Shown in pieces: positions 44,361-51,846 of a DNA stretch of 64,000 nt. The notes beneath the pieces are model-generated. The model did no database searches, was not told where the DNA came from, and worked only from the letters and a program-made list of their open reading frames with translations. This stretch comes from Stagnimonas aquatica (GTDB lineage Bacteria; Pseudomonadota; Gammaproteobacteria; Nevskiales; Nevskiaceae), in assembly GCF_003730135.1 (NCBI RefSeq), contig NZ_RJVO01000001.1, positions 582,001 through 646,000 of the forward strand. The letters are read 5' to 3'. Within the stretch, counting starts at the first letter, position 1. Each line of letters begins with the position of its first letter. The translations under genes were made by a program, and so were the position numbers.

Positions 44361-45143
44361 ATGTCCGAGCAAGTCCTGATCGAGCGCCGTGGCGCTGTGC
44401 AGTGGATCATCATCAATCGCGAAGAGCGCCGGAACGCGCTCAACGAGGACGTGGTCCGCACCATTGATCGCGGCATCAAGGAGGCGGTCGAGGGCGGCGA
44501 GGTGAAAGCCATCGTCATCACCGGGGCCGGCGACAAGGCCTTCTGCGCCGGCGCCGATCTCGCCAAGGGCACCAAGGGGTTTGCCTTCGCGGTCGACTTC
44601 TCGCGGCCCAAGCACTACATCGTCGATCTGTTCAAGCGCCTGCAGGAATGCACCCTGCCGGTGATCGCGCGGGTGAATGGCCATGCGATGGCGGGCGGCT
44701 TCGGCCTGCTCTGCGCCTGCGACATGGCGATTGCCGCCGACGACATCCGCATCGGCACCACCGAATCGAAGATCGGCGTGACGCCGATGATGATCCTGCC
44801 CTACATGCTGCGCGTGCTGCCGCCGCGCAAGTTGCAGGAGATGTGCATCACCGGCGAGCAGTTCAGCGCGCGGGAAGCCTACGACTGGGGCCTGCTCAAC
44901 TACCTAGTGCCGCGCGCCGAACTCGACAGCAAGCTTGACTGGTTGCTGGCGCGCATCACCGACAAGTCGCCGACCGCGATCCGGCTCGGCAAGCAGGCCT
45001 TCAACGCCACCCGCGACATGGGCCTGCGCGAGGCGCTGGAGTATGCGCAGGCGATGGTGCCGGTGATGTCCAGCACCAACGACGCGAAGGAAGGCATGGC
45101 GGCCTTCCAGGAAAAGCGTGCGCCGAACTTCACAGGGACGTGA
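44361..45143 (+). CDS. Enoyl-CoA hydratase, probable isohexenylglutaconyl-CoA hydratase (AtuE-like)
   Basis: A 260-aa crotonase-family hydratase. It has VQWIIINREERRNALNEDVVRTIDRGI, the oxyanion-hole segments GAGDKAFCAGADLAKG and RVNGHAMAGGFGLLCACDMAIAADD, and TESKIGVTPMMILPYML. In the acyclic terpene (Atu) pathway such an enzyme hydrates isohexenylglutaconyl-CoA, the product of geranyl-CoA carboxylase. Neighbouring atuA-like and carboxylase genes support that role, but a leucine-pathway methylglutaconyl-CoA hydratase is the alternative. The ATG at 44361 follows a GAAGGAGA ribosome-binding region. It begins the plus-strand operon. Confidence 0.85.
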   Translation: MSEQVLIERRGAVQWIIINREERRNALNEDVVRTIDRGIKEAVEGGEVKAIVITGAGDKAFCAGADLAKGTKGFAFAVDFSRPKHYIVDLFKRLQECTLPVIARVNGHAMAGGFGLLCACDMAIAADDIRIGTTESKIGVTPMMILPYMLRVLPPRKLQEMCITGEQFSAREAYDWGLLNYLVPRAELDSKLDWLLARITDKSPTAIRLGKQAFNATRDMGLREALEYAQAMVPVMSSTNDAKEGMAAFQEKRAPNFTGT

Positions 45144-45144
45144 A

Positions 45145-45202
45145 CGTAGGGTGGGCTTAAGCCCACCGGACCAGCGACGCGTGGGCTGAAGCCCACCCTA
45201 CG
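45145..45202. repeat. GTAGGGTGGGC-type palindromic repeat
   Basis: Arms 45145-45166 and 45181-45202 are inverted copies of a 22-mer (one mismatch), each starting CGTAGGGTGGGCTT and itself containing GTGGGCTT/AAGCCCAC. It lies right after the hydratase stop (TGA at 45141-45143) and before the atuA-like start. It is an intergenic repeat of the widely scattered GTAGGGTGGGCTTCAGCCCACC kind. Confidence 0.85.
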
Positions 45203-45220
45203 ATGCAAAGGAAATTGGCA

Positions 45221-47065
45221 ATGAGAGAACAGGTTCGTATTGGTTGTGGCGCCGGCTTCTGGGGCGACTCGGCCGAAGGCCCAAAGCAGCTCGTCGACTC
45301 CGGCGAGATCGACTACCTAGTGCTCGACTACCTGGCCGAGATCACCATGAGCCTCCTGGCACGCGCCCGGGCCAAGGACCCGGCCGCCGGCTACGCCACC
45401 GATTTCCCCTCGCTGGTCGCGGCGCTGGCGCCGAAGCTCAAGGAGCGCGGCATCAAGGTCGTCACCAATGCCGGCGGCGTCAACCCACAGGCCTGCAAGG
45501 CGGCCATCGAGGACAAGCTGCGCGAGAAGGGCATTGATCTGAAGGTCGCCATCATCACCGGTGATGACCTGCTGCCGCGCGCCGCCGAGTTTGCCGACAC
45601 GAAAGAGATGTTCAGCGGCGAGACCCTGCCCGCCAAGCTGTGGAGCATGAACGCCTATCTCGGCGCCTTCCCCATCGCCCAGGCGCTGGATGGCGGCGCC
45701 GACATCGTGCTCACCGGCCGCTGCGTTGACAGCGCGGTGGTGCTCGGCCCCCTGATCCACGAGTTCGGCTGGCAGGCGACCGACTACGACCAGCTTTCCG
45801 CCGGCAGTCTCGCCGGCCATGTGATCGAGTGCGGCGCCCAGGCCACCGGCGGCGTCAGCACCGACTGGCAACTGGTGAGCGCCGACTGGGACCGCATGGG
45901 CTTTCCCATCGCCATCTGCAAGCCGGACGGGAGCTTCGTCGCCACCAAGCCGGTCGGCACCGGCGGCCGCGTCACGCCGGAGACCGTGGCCGAACAGATC
46001 GTCTACGAGATCGGCGACCCGGCCAGCTACATCCTGCCGGACGTGGTCTGCGACTGGCGCGAGCTGAAGCTCACCCAGCTCGGCGACAACCGCGTTGAAG
46101 TCCGTGGTGCCAAGGGCCGTGCGCCGACCACGCACTACAAGGTCTCGGCGACCTACCAGGACGGCTTCCGCAGCACCGGCACGATGATGATCGGTGGCGT
46201 CGATGCGGTGGCGAAGGCCGAGGCCGTCGCCGCCGCCATCCTCAAGCGCACCCGCGCGCTGATGACCAAGCGCGGGCTCGCCGACTACCTGCGTACCGAC
46301 ATCGAGGTGCTGGGTAGCGAGGCCAACTGGGGGGCGAATGCCCGCCGCCGCGACACGCGGGAGGTGATCCTGAAGCTGTCGGTGCACCACGCCGACAAGA
46401 ACGCACTGGAAATCTTCGGCCGCGAGTTCATTCCGCCGGCGACGGCGATGGCGCAGGGCATCACCGGCTTTTCCGGCGGCCGGCCTTCGCCCACACCGCT
46501 GGTGCGGCTGTTCTCCTGCCTGGTGCCGAAGACGGCTGTTTCCATCGAGGTGGATGGACAGAGTTTTTCCCCCTCCCCCCTCGCGGGGGAGGGGCGGGGA
46601 GAGGGGGGCGTGCGCGAAGCGCAGGTGGAGACCTCACCCGAGAGCGCCCCGCCCCCTCTCCCACAAGGGGAGAGGGGACTGAGCGCACAAGAAGCGGGGA
46701 GTGTGTCGGTTCCCCTGATCGCCCTCGCCTACGGCCGCAGCGGCGACAAGGGCGATGCCGCCAACATCGGCGTGCTCGCTCGCAAGCCCGAGTTTCTGCC
46801 GCTGCTGCGCGCCCAGCTCACGCCGGAAGCAGTCGCCGCCTACTTCGCGCACTACATGCCGAGCAAGGTCGAGCGCTTCGAGATTCCGGGCCTGAGTGGC
46901 TTCAACTTTCTGCTCCACAACGCGCTCGGCGGCGGCGGCATGGCCAGCCTGCGCTACGACCCGCAGGGCAAGATGATGGCGCAGATCCTGATGGATTTCG
47001 CCGTGCAGATTCCGGCCCATCTCCTCCCCCCGCAAGCGGGGGGAGGTCGGGAGAGGGGCGGTTAG
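45221..47065 (+). CDS. atuA: AtuA-like protein of acyclic terpene utilisation, with translated repeats
   Basis: AtuA (DUF1446 family) is required for citronellol/geraniol catabolism in Pseudomonas; its reaction is unknown. The 614-aa product has the long N-terminal domain (VRIGCGAGFWGDSAEGPKQLV, VTNAGGVNPQACKAAI, LTGRCVDSAVVLGPLIHEFGW). A shorter C-terminal domain begins VPLIALAYGRSGDKGDAANIGVLARKPEF. The linker between them, about residues 449-490, is encoded by a palindromic repeat (46569-46678) read in frame (SPSPLAGEGRGEGG, PPPLPQGERG). The last ~13 residues (LPPQAGGGRERGG) come from a second repeat. The ATG at 45221, with AGGAA 9 nt ahead, is preferred to one at 45203. Confidence 0.9.
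   Translation: MREQVRIGCGAGFWGDSAEGPKQLVDSGEIDYLVLDYLAEITMSLLARARAKDPAAGYATDFPSLVAALAPKLKERGIKVVTNAGGVNPQACKAAIEDKLREKGIDLKVAIITGDDLLPRAAEFADTKEMFSGETLPAKLWSMNAYLGAFPIAQALDGGADIVLTGRCVDSAVVLGPLIHEFGWQATDYDQLSAGSLAGHVIECGAQATGGVSTDWQLVSADWDRMGFPIAICKPDGSFVATKPVGTGGRVTPETVAEQIVYEIGDPASYILPDVVCDWRELKLTQLGDNRVEVRGAKGRAPTTHYKVSATYQDGFRSTGTMMIGGVDAVAKAEAVAAAILKRTRALMTKRGLADYLRTDIEVLGSEANWGANARRRDTREVILKLSVHHADKNALEIFGREFIPPATAMAQGITGFSGGRPSPTPLVRLFSCLVPKTAVSIEVDGQSFSPSPLAGEGRGEGGVREAQVETSPESAPPPLPQGERGLSAQEAGSVSVPLIALAYGRSGDKGDAANIGVLARKPEFLPLLRAQLTPEAVAAYFAHYMPSKVERFEIPGLSGFNFLLHNALGGGGMASLRYDPQGKMMAQILMDFAVQIPAHLLPPQAGGGRERGG
46569..46678. repeat. Palindromic repeat R1, read in frame inside the atuA-like gene
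   Basis: Two C-rich hairpins (CCCTCCCC...GGGGAGGG near 46571-46594 and CCCTCTCCC-ACAA-GGGGAGAGGG near 46653-46677) flank a G-rich/C-rich outer pair (GGGGAGAGGGG with CCCCCTCTCC). The number of bases keeps the host gene open. It encodes the low-complexity linker between the two AtuA domains. Confidence 0.85.
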
Positions 47066-47116
47066 GTGCTACGCCAAACGCCCCCACCCCAACCCTCCCC
47101 CGCAAGCGGGGGCGGG
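47023..47116. repeat. Palindromic repeat R2, spanning the atuA 3' end and the gap to tetR
   Basis: Left hairpin CCTCCCCCCGC-AA-GCGGGGGGAGG (47023-47046, perfect 11 bp); right hairpin CCCTCCCCCGC-AA-GCGGGGGCGGG (47093-47116). The segment ACGCCCCCACCCCAACC before the right hairpin matches ACGCCCCCATCCCAACC in repeat R4, so the two belong to one family. Confidence 0.85.
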
Positions 47117-47127
47117 AGTCAAAGCCC

Positions 47128-47841
47128 ATGAGCAGCGCCAAGCCCGCCCGCGTACATGCCCCGCGCCTGGCGCGCGAGCAGCGCGTGGACGAGATCCTGC
47201 TGGCCGCCCGCGACTTGTTCTGCGAAAAGGGTTACGAGCTGACCGCCGTCGCCGAGATCGCGCTCAAGCTGGGCGTGGTCGAGGGCACCATCTACAAGTA
47301 CTTCGCCACCAAGCGCGAGTTGCTGCTGAAGGTGCTGGAGTACTGGTACGAGGAGATGTTCGGGGACTACGCCCGCGACCTCGCCGGGCAGTCCAGCCAC
47401 CGTGCGCGCCTGCACCTGTTGATCTGGCGTCACCTGCGCTCAGTGCGCGACTTTCCGCGCCTGTGCCGACTGATGTTCCGGGAAGTGCAGTCCGAGCACG
47501 ACTACCGTGGCTCCCTGCTGCACGACCTCAACCGTCGCTATACCCAGCTGCTGGTCGATGTGATCGAGGCCGGCATCGCCGGCGGCGAGTTCCGCGCCGA
47601 CCTGCCGGCGCCACTGCTGCGCTCGCTGGTCTATGGCGGAATCGAACACCACAGTTGGGCCTACATCATGAACGCGACCGTCAAGAACGGTCGCAACGTC
47701 TGCGGACGCGGGGCGCTCGACATCGACAGCCTGGCCGAACAGCTCACCACCCTGGTCTGCGAGGGCATCGCAGTCCGTCATTCCCATCCCTCCTCCGCCC
47801 CGATCCGGGGCGAGGACATTCCGCGCGGAGCCAGTGCATGA
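47128..47841 (+). CDS. TetR family transcriptional regulator
   Basis: A 237-aa TetR-type regulator with an N-terminal helix-turn-helix (RVDEILLAARDLFCEKGYELTAVAEIALKLGVVEGTIYKYFATKRELLLKVLEYW) and an all-helical ligand domain. It lies inside the acyl-CoA carboxylase operon and overlaps the biotin carboxylase gene by four bases (ATGA), so it is co-translated with its probable targets. The likely effector is a CoA thioester of the pathway. No palindromic operator for it was identified with confidence, because the surrounding gaps are filled with repeat elements. Confidence 0.9.
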   Translation: MSSAKPARVHAPRLAREQRVDEILLAARDLFCEKGYELTAVAEIALKLGVVEGTIYKYFATKRELLLKVLEYWYEEMFGDYARDLAGQSSHRARLHLLIWRHLRSVRDFPRLCRLMFREVQSEHDYRGSLLHDLNRRYTQLLVDVIEAGIAGGEFRADLPAPLLRSLVYGGIEHHSWAYIMNATVKNGRNVCGRGALDIDSLAEQLTTLVCEGIAVRHSHPSSAPIRGEDIPRGASA

Positions 47842-49340
47842 GTGCAGTCCCCGATACCTCACAATGGCCGTTCAAGTCGGTGCTGGTCGCCAACCGTGGC
47901 GAGATCGCGGTGCGCGTGCTGCGCACCGTGCAGCAGCTCGGCCTGAAGGGCATCGTCGTCTACCACGCGGCGGATCGCGGCACCGCCGCAGTGAAGATGG
48001 CCGATGAGGCCATCGAGATCACCGGCGCCACGCCGGTCGCCAGCTACCTCGACGGCGCGCAGATCATCGCCGCCGCGAAAGCCAGCGGCGCCGGCGCGAT
48101 CCACCCCGGCTACGGCTTTCTCTCCGAGAACAAGGGCTTCTGCCAGGCTGTCGAGGCGGCCGGCATCCGCTTCATCGGCCCGACGCCGGAGCAGATCGAC
48201 CTGATGGGCGACAAGGTGCGCGCGCGCAACTTCGTCGAGAAGGCCGGCTTTCCGGTCGCGCCCTCGGCCATCGAGGACGACGATCCCAAGACCTTCGTCG
48301 AGCGCTCGCGCAAGGTCGGCGCGCCGCTCTTGATCAAGCCCAGCGCCGGCGGTGGCGGCAAGGGCATGCGCATCGTCCGCGACCTCGCCCTGCTGGAGCA
48401 GGAGATCGAGCGCGGCCGCAGCGAGGGTCAGCGCTACTTCGGCGACGGTCGTCTGTATTGCGAGCGCTACATCGAGAACCCGCGCCACATCGAGGTGCAG
48501 GTGCTGGGCGACGGCCAGGGCGGTGTCGTGCACGTGTTCGAGCGCGAGTGCTCGGTGCAGCGGCGCTTCCAGAAGATCGTCGAGGAAACCCCCTCGCCGG
48601 CGCTCAGCCCCGAGCTGCGCGAGAAGATCTGCGAGACCGCCGCCGGCATCGCCCGCTCCATTGGCTACCGCAACGCCGGCACGGTCGAGTTCATCTTCGG
48701 CCAGCAGGGCGAGTTCTATTTCCTCGAAATGAACACCCGCCTGCAGGTCGAGCACCCGGTCACCGAGCAGATCACCGGCATCGACCTGGTGCTGCAGCAA
48801 TTGCGTGTCGCCGCTGGCGAAAAGCTCGGCTTTGGCCAGGGCGATGTGAAGTCCAAGGGCCATTCCATCGAGTTCCGCATCTACGCCGAAGACGCCGCGC
48901 GCGGCTACACGCCCACCACCGGCCCGGTGCTGGTGCTGCATCCGCCGCAGGGCGAGGGCGTGCGCTGGGACAGCGGCATCCTCCAGGGCGGCGAGGTGAC
49001 CTCGGCCTTCGACCCGATGATCGCCAAGCTGATCGTCACCGGCAGCGACCGCGCCGACGCCATCGCCAAGGGCGACGCCGCGCTGCGCGACACCGTGCTG
49101 CTCGGCTGCAAGACCAACACCGCCTTCCTGCGCCGGCTGATCGCCCATCCGGCCTTCGTCAGTGGCGATGTGCACACCGGTTTTCTCGACGCCAACCCGC
49201 AGATTGCCGCCGAGCCGGAGCTGCCGGGCGGCACCTTGCAAGCCCTGCTCGCCGCTTCCGCGCTGAGCACCCGGCCTATGCGCGACATCGCCGACGCAGT
49301 GCCGGACATGCATGCCGCCATGGGCGGCTGGAGGAATTGA
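47838..49340 (+). CDS. Biotin carboxylase subunit of an acyl-CoA carboxylase (AtuF/LiuD alpha N-terminal part)
   Basis: This 500-aa protein is the ATP-dependent biotin carboxylase part of an acyl-CoA carboxylase. It has FKSVLVANRGEIAVRVLRT at the start, HPGYGFLSENKGF, the glycine-rich ATP loop KPSAGGGGKGMRIV, ERECSVQRRFQKIVEE, FLEMNTRLQVEHPVTE with catalytic residues, and a complete BC C-terminal domain to about residue 470. In AtuF and LiuD the same chain continues into a biotin-transfer domain and carrier. Here it stops at MGGWRN, and those parts are a separate gene 157 bp on, beyond repeat R3. BC-only subunits exist elsewhere, so this is functional in principle. Confidence 0.92.
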   Translation: MSAVPDTSQWPFKSVLVANRGEIAVRVLRTVQQLGLKGIVVYHAADRGTAAVKMADEAIEITGATPVASYLDGAQIIAAAKASGAGAIHPGYGFLSENKGFCQAVEAAGIRFIGPTPEQIDLMGDKVRARNFVEKAGFPVAPSAIEDDDPKTFVERSRKVGAPLLIKPSAGGGGKGMRIVRDLALLEQEIERGRSEGQRYFGDGRLYCERYIENPRHIEVQVLGDGQGGVVHVFERECSVQRRFQKIVEETPSPALSPELREKICETAAGIARSIGYRNAGTVEFIFGQQGEFYFLEMNTRLQVEHPVTEQITGIDLVLQQLRVAAGEKLGFGQGDVKSKGHSIEFRIYAEDAARGYTPTTGPVLVLHPPQGEGVRWDSGILQGGEVTSAFDPMIAKLIVTGSDRADAIAKGDAALRDTVLLGCKTNTAFLRRLIAHPAFVSGDVHTGFLDANPQIAAEPELPGGTLQALLAASALSTRPMRDIADAVPDMHAAMGGWRN

Positions 49341-49375
49341 TATGAAGCATCAGAAGCACTCGCGCGATGCGCTCG

Positions 49376-49490
49376 CCCCCCTCTCCCTTAATCCCTCCCC
49401 CACGAGGGGGGAGGGAGACGAGGGGCGCGGCCTCGCGGTTGTTTGTCTCCTCTCCCCCCTCGTGGGGGAGAGGTCGGGAGAGAGGGGGAG
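49376..49490. repeat. Palindromic repeat R3 between the biotin carboxylase and biotin carrier genes
   Basis: Hairpins CCCTCCCCC-ACGA-GGGGGGAGGG and CTCTCCCCC-CTCGT-GGGGGAGAG sit inside an outer inverted pair (CCCCCTCTCCC at 49376-49386 with GGGAGAGAGGGGG at 49476-49488). It fills most of the gap at which the usual single alpha-subunit gene is divided into two. Confidence 0.85.
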
Positions 49491-49497
49491 CCTCTAA

Positions 49498-50085
49498 ATG
49501 CAACACGCCTTCAAGCTCGGCGATGCCGAGCACAACACCGCGCTGTCGCGCTCCGCCAGCGCCTACCGTCTGCACTTCGGCGAGCAGGTGCTCAATGTCG
49601 ATCTCAAGACCGGCGCCGACGGCCGCGCCTGGCTGACTGTCGGCGAGCGCCACCTCGAGGTCGTGATCGCCACGCGCGGCGACGATGTCTTCGTGCATTT
49701 CGACGGCGAGGCCTACCAGCTCCGCTACCGCCATCCGCTGGATCGTCTCGCGGCGGCCGGCGGCGGCAGCGCCGAAGACCACATCCGGGCGCCGATGCCG
49801 GGCAGCATCGTCAGCGTCTCGGTCAAGCCCGGCGATGCCGTGACCAAGGGCCAGACCCTGCTGGTGATGGAGAGCATGAAGATGGAAACCACCATCGCCG
49901 CGCCGCGCGACGGCGTGGTCGCCGTCGTCACTTACGAAAAAGCGCAGACCTTCGACCGCGATGCGCTGTTGCTGTCTCTGGTTTCCCTCCCCCGCGATGC
50001 GGGGGAGGGCCAGGGTGGGGGCGGTTCGACCCCCAAGAAAACGCCCCCATCCCAACCTTCCCCCGCGAGCGGGGGAAGGAGCTAA
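49498..50085 (+). CDS. Biotin-transfer/biotin carboxyl carrier subunit, with repeat-encoded tail
   Basis: The 195-aa product corresponds to the C-terminal third of an AtuF/LiuD alpha subunit. Residues ~1-85 form a beta-rich biotin-transfer-like region (YRLHFGEQVLNVDLKTGADGRAWLTVGERHLEVVIATRGDD). Residues ~95-162 are a biotinyl domain with the biotinylation site MESMKME (Lys128). From about residue 163 the sequence (LPRDAGEGQGGGGS, PSQPSPASGGRS) is read from repeat R4 and is not part of any domain. It lies between the biotin carboxylase and carboxyltransferase genes, 3 bp before the latter. Its frame differs from that of the BC gene, so a simple read-through fusion is not possible. Confidence 0.9.
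   Translation: MQHAFKLGDAEHNTALSRSASAYRLHFGEQVLNVDLKTGADGRAWLTVGERHLEVVIATRGDDVFVHFDGEAYQLRYRHPLDRLAAAGGGSAEDHIRAPMPGSIVSVSVKPGDAVTKGQTLLVMESMKMETTIAAPRDGVVAVVTYEKAQTFDRDALLLSLVSLPRDAGEGQGGGGSTPKKTPPSQPSPASGGRS
49985..50079. repeat. Palindromic repeat R4 overlapping the 3' end of the biotin carrier gene
   Basis: Perfect hairpins CCCTCCCCCGC-GAT-GCGGGGGAGGG (49985-50009) and CCTTCCCCCGC-GA-GCGGGGGAAGG (50056-50079) flank an inverted pair, GGGTGGGGGCG with CGCCCCCATCCC. Same family as R2. It encodes the last ~33 residues of the carrier protein. Confidence 0.88.
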
Positions 50086-50088
50086 GCC

Positions 50089-51696
50089 ATGAAACGCATC
50101 GAATCCAAACTCAACACCGCGTCCGCCGACTTCCAGGCCAATGCCGAGCACAACCGCCGTCTTGCCGAAGAGTTCAAGGCCAAGCAGGAAGCCGTCCGCC
50201 ACCGGCGTCCGCAGCGCGACATCGACCGCCTGCGCCAGCAGAAGAAGCTCTTGGTGCGCGAGCGACTGGAGCTGCTGCTCGACCCGGGCACGCCGTTCAT
50301 GGAGCTGTCCTCGCTGGCCGCCAACGAGGCCTACGACGGCGAGGTGCCGGGCGCGGCCTGCGTCACCGGCATTGGCATCGTCTCCGGCCGCGAAGTGGTC
50401 ATCAACGCCGGTGACGCGAGTGTGAAGGGCGGCGCCTGGTATCCGCTGACGGTGAAGAAGACCGTGCGCGCGCTCGACATCGCCATCGAGAACCGCCTGC
50501 CGGTGGTGCACCTCTGCGACTCCGCCGGCGGCTTCCTGCCCTTGCAGGCCGATCTATTCGCCGACAAGTACATGGCCGGCCGCATCTTCCGCAACCAGTG
50601 CATGCTCTCGAAGATGGGCGTGCAGCAGGTCTCGGTGGTGCTCGGCCACTGCACGGCGGGCGGCGCCTATGTGCCGGGCCTCTCCGACTACAACGTGATC
50701 GTGCGCGGCACCGGCGCGATCTTTCTCGCCGGCCCGCCGCTGGTGAAGGCGGCGACCGGCGAGGACGTCAGCGTCGATGAACTCGGCGGCTGCGACATGC
50801 ACACCAGCGTCTCCGGCACTGCCGACTACCCGGCCGGCTCGGAGGAAGAAGCGATTGCCATCGCCCGCGACATCGTCGCGCAATTCAAGCGTCCCCAGAA
50901 ATCGCACATCGAATGGCAGGCGCCGGAGTCGCCCTACTACGACGGCCGCGAGCTGTATGGAATCTTGCCGCGCGACATCAAGGCGCAGTTCGACATGAAG
51001 GAAGTGATCGCGCGCCTGGTCGACGGCTCGCGCTTCCACGAATACCAGCCCAATTACGGCAAGACCCTGATCTGCGGCTACGCGCATCTCTGGGGCTACA
51101 AGGTCGGCATCCTCGCCAACAACGGCGTGCTCTTTAACGACAGCGCGCTGAAGGGCGCGCACTTCATCGAGCTCTGCAACCAGGCGCGCACGCCGATCAT
51201 CTTCCTGCAGAACATCACCGGCTTCATGGTCGGCAAGGAATACGAGCGCCGCGGCATCACCAAGGACGGCGCCAAGATGATCATGGCGGTCAGCAACTGC
51301 GAGGTGCCGAAGTTCACCGTGATGTGCCACGGCAGCTTCGGCGCCGGCAACTACGGCATGAGCGGCCGCGCCTTCGACAGCCGCTTCCTGTTCAGCTGGC
51401 CGCAGTCGCAGACCAGCGTGATGGGCGCCGAACAGGCCGCCAACACGCTGGCGGACGTGAAGATCCGCCAGCTCGCCAAGCAGGGCAAACAGCTCAGCCA
51501 GGCCGACATCGACGCCATCCGCGACCCGGTGCTCGGCGAGTTCAAGCGCAAGCAGAGCGCCTGGTACACCACCTCCGAAATCTGGGACGACGGCATGCTC
51601 GATCCGGTGGATACCCGCAATGCGCTCGGCATCGCGATCTCGGCGGCGCTGAATACGCCCATCGGCGATCCGCGTTACGGGGTGTTCCGGATGTAA
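50089..51696 (+). CDS. Acyl-CoA carboxylase carboxyltransferase subunit, probable geranyl-CoA carboxylase beta (AtuC-like)
   Basis: This 535-aa subunit moves the carboxyl group from biotin to an acyl-CoA. Crotonase-type carboxyltransferase motifs are present: LVRERLELLLDPGTPFMELSSLA, LCDSAGGFLPLQADLF, GHCTAGGAYVPGLSDY, and in the C-terminal half NNGVLFNDSALKGAHFIELCNQARTPIIFLQNITGFMVG and GSFGAGNYGMSGRAFDSRFLF. It is the beta partner of the two preceding genes. With atuA next door, geranyl-CoA carboxylase (AtuC) is the best call; methylcrotonyl-CoA carboxylase (LiuB) is close in sequence and cannot be excluded. It ends the operon. Confidence 0.88.
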   Translation: MKRIESKLNTASADFQANAEHNRRLAEEFKAKQEAVRHRRPQRDIDRLRQQKKLLVRERLELLLDPGTPFMELSSLAANEAYDGEVPGAACVTGIGIVSGREVVINAGDASVKGGAWYPLTVKKTVRALDIAIENRLPVVHLCDSAGGFLPLQADLFADKYMAGRIFRNQCMLSKMGVQQVSVVLGHCTAGGAYVPGLSDYNVIVRGTGAIFLAGPPLVKAATGEDVSVDELGGCDMHTSVSGTADYPAGSEEEAIAIARDIVAQFKRPQKSHIEWQAPESPYYDGRELYGILPRDIKAQFDMKEVIARLVDGSRFHEYQPNYGKTLICGYAHLWGYKVGILANNGVLFNDSALKGAHFIELCNQARTPIIFLQNITGFMVGKEYERRGITKDGAKMIMAVSNCEVPKFTVMCHGSFGAGNYGMSGRAFDSRFLFSWPQSQTSVMGAEQAANTLADVKIRQLAKQGKQLSQADIDAIRDPVLGEFKRKQSAWYTTSEIWDDGMLDPVDTRNALGIAISAALNTPIGDPRYGVFRM

Positions 51697-51746
51697 GGCC
51701 GGAGCCAATTGCGGCGAGTCTTGATGGGCGCTCACTCTCGTCGTCC

Positions 51747-51835
51747 TTATCCAAGATTGGAGGCCGAACATTGGATAAGAACCACGAAGCGAGGCGCACT
51801 GGACCAATAACTTGACTGATACTGGACCAATAACT
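51747..51835. promoter_or_regulatory. Candidate operator cluster upstream of the Fic gene
   Basis: ACTGGACCAATAACT occurs twice, at 51798-51812 and 51821-51835 (23-bp period, about two helical turns). Just upstream TTATCCAA/TTGGATAA form a perfect 8-bp inverted pair (51747-51754/51771-51778). The region is more AT-rich than its neighbours. The layout suggests binding of a dimeric regulator, possibly the Fic protein itself through its C-terminal winged helix; this is inferred. Confidence 0.5.
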
Positions 51836-51846
51836 AAGGTCCGGTC

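Noticed and set aside
49345-49497. Short plus-strand frames through repeat R3, such as the one starting MKHQKHSRD
   Set aside because: They are translations of the palindromic repeat and have no independent support.
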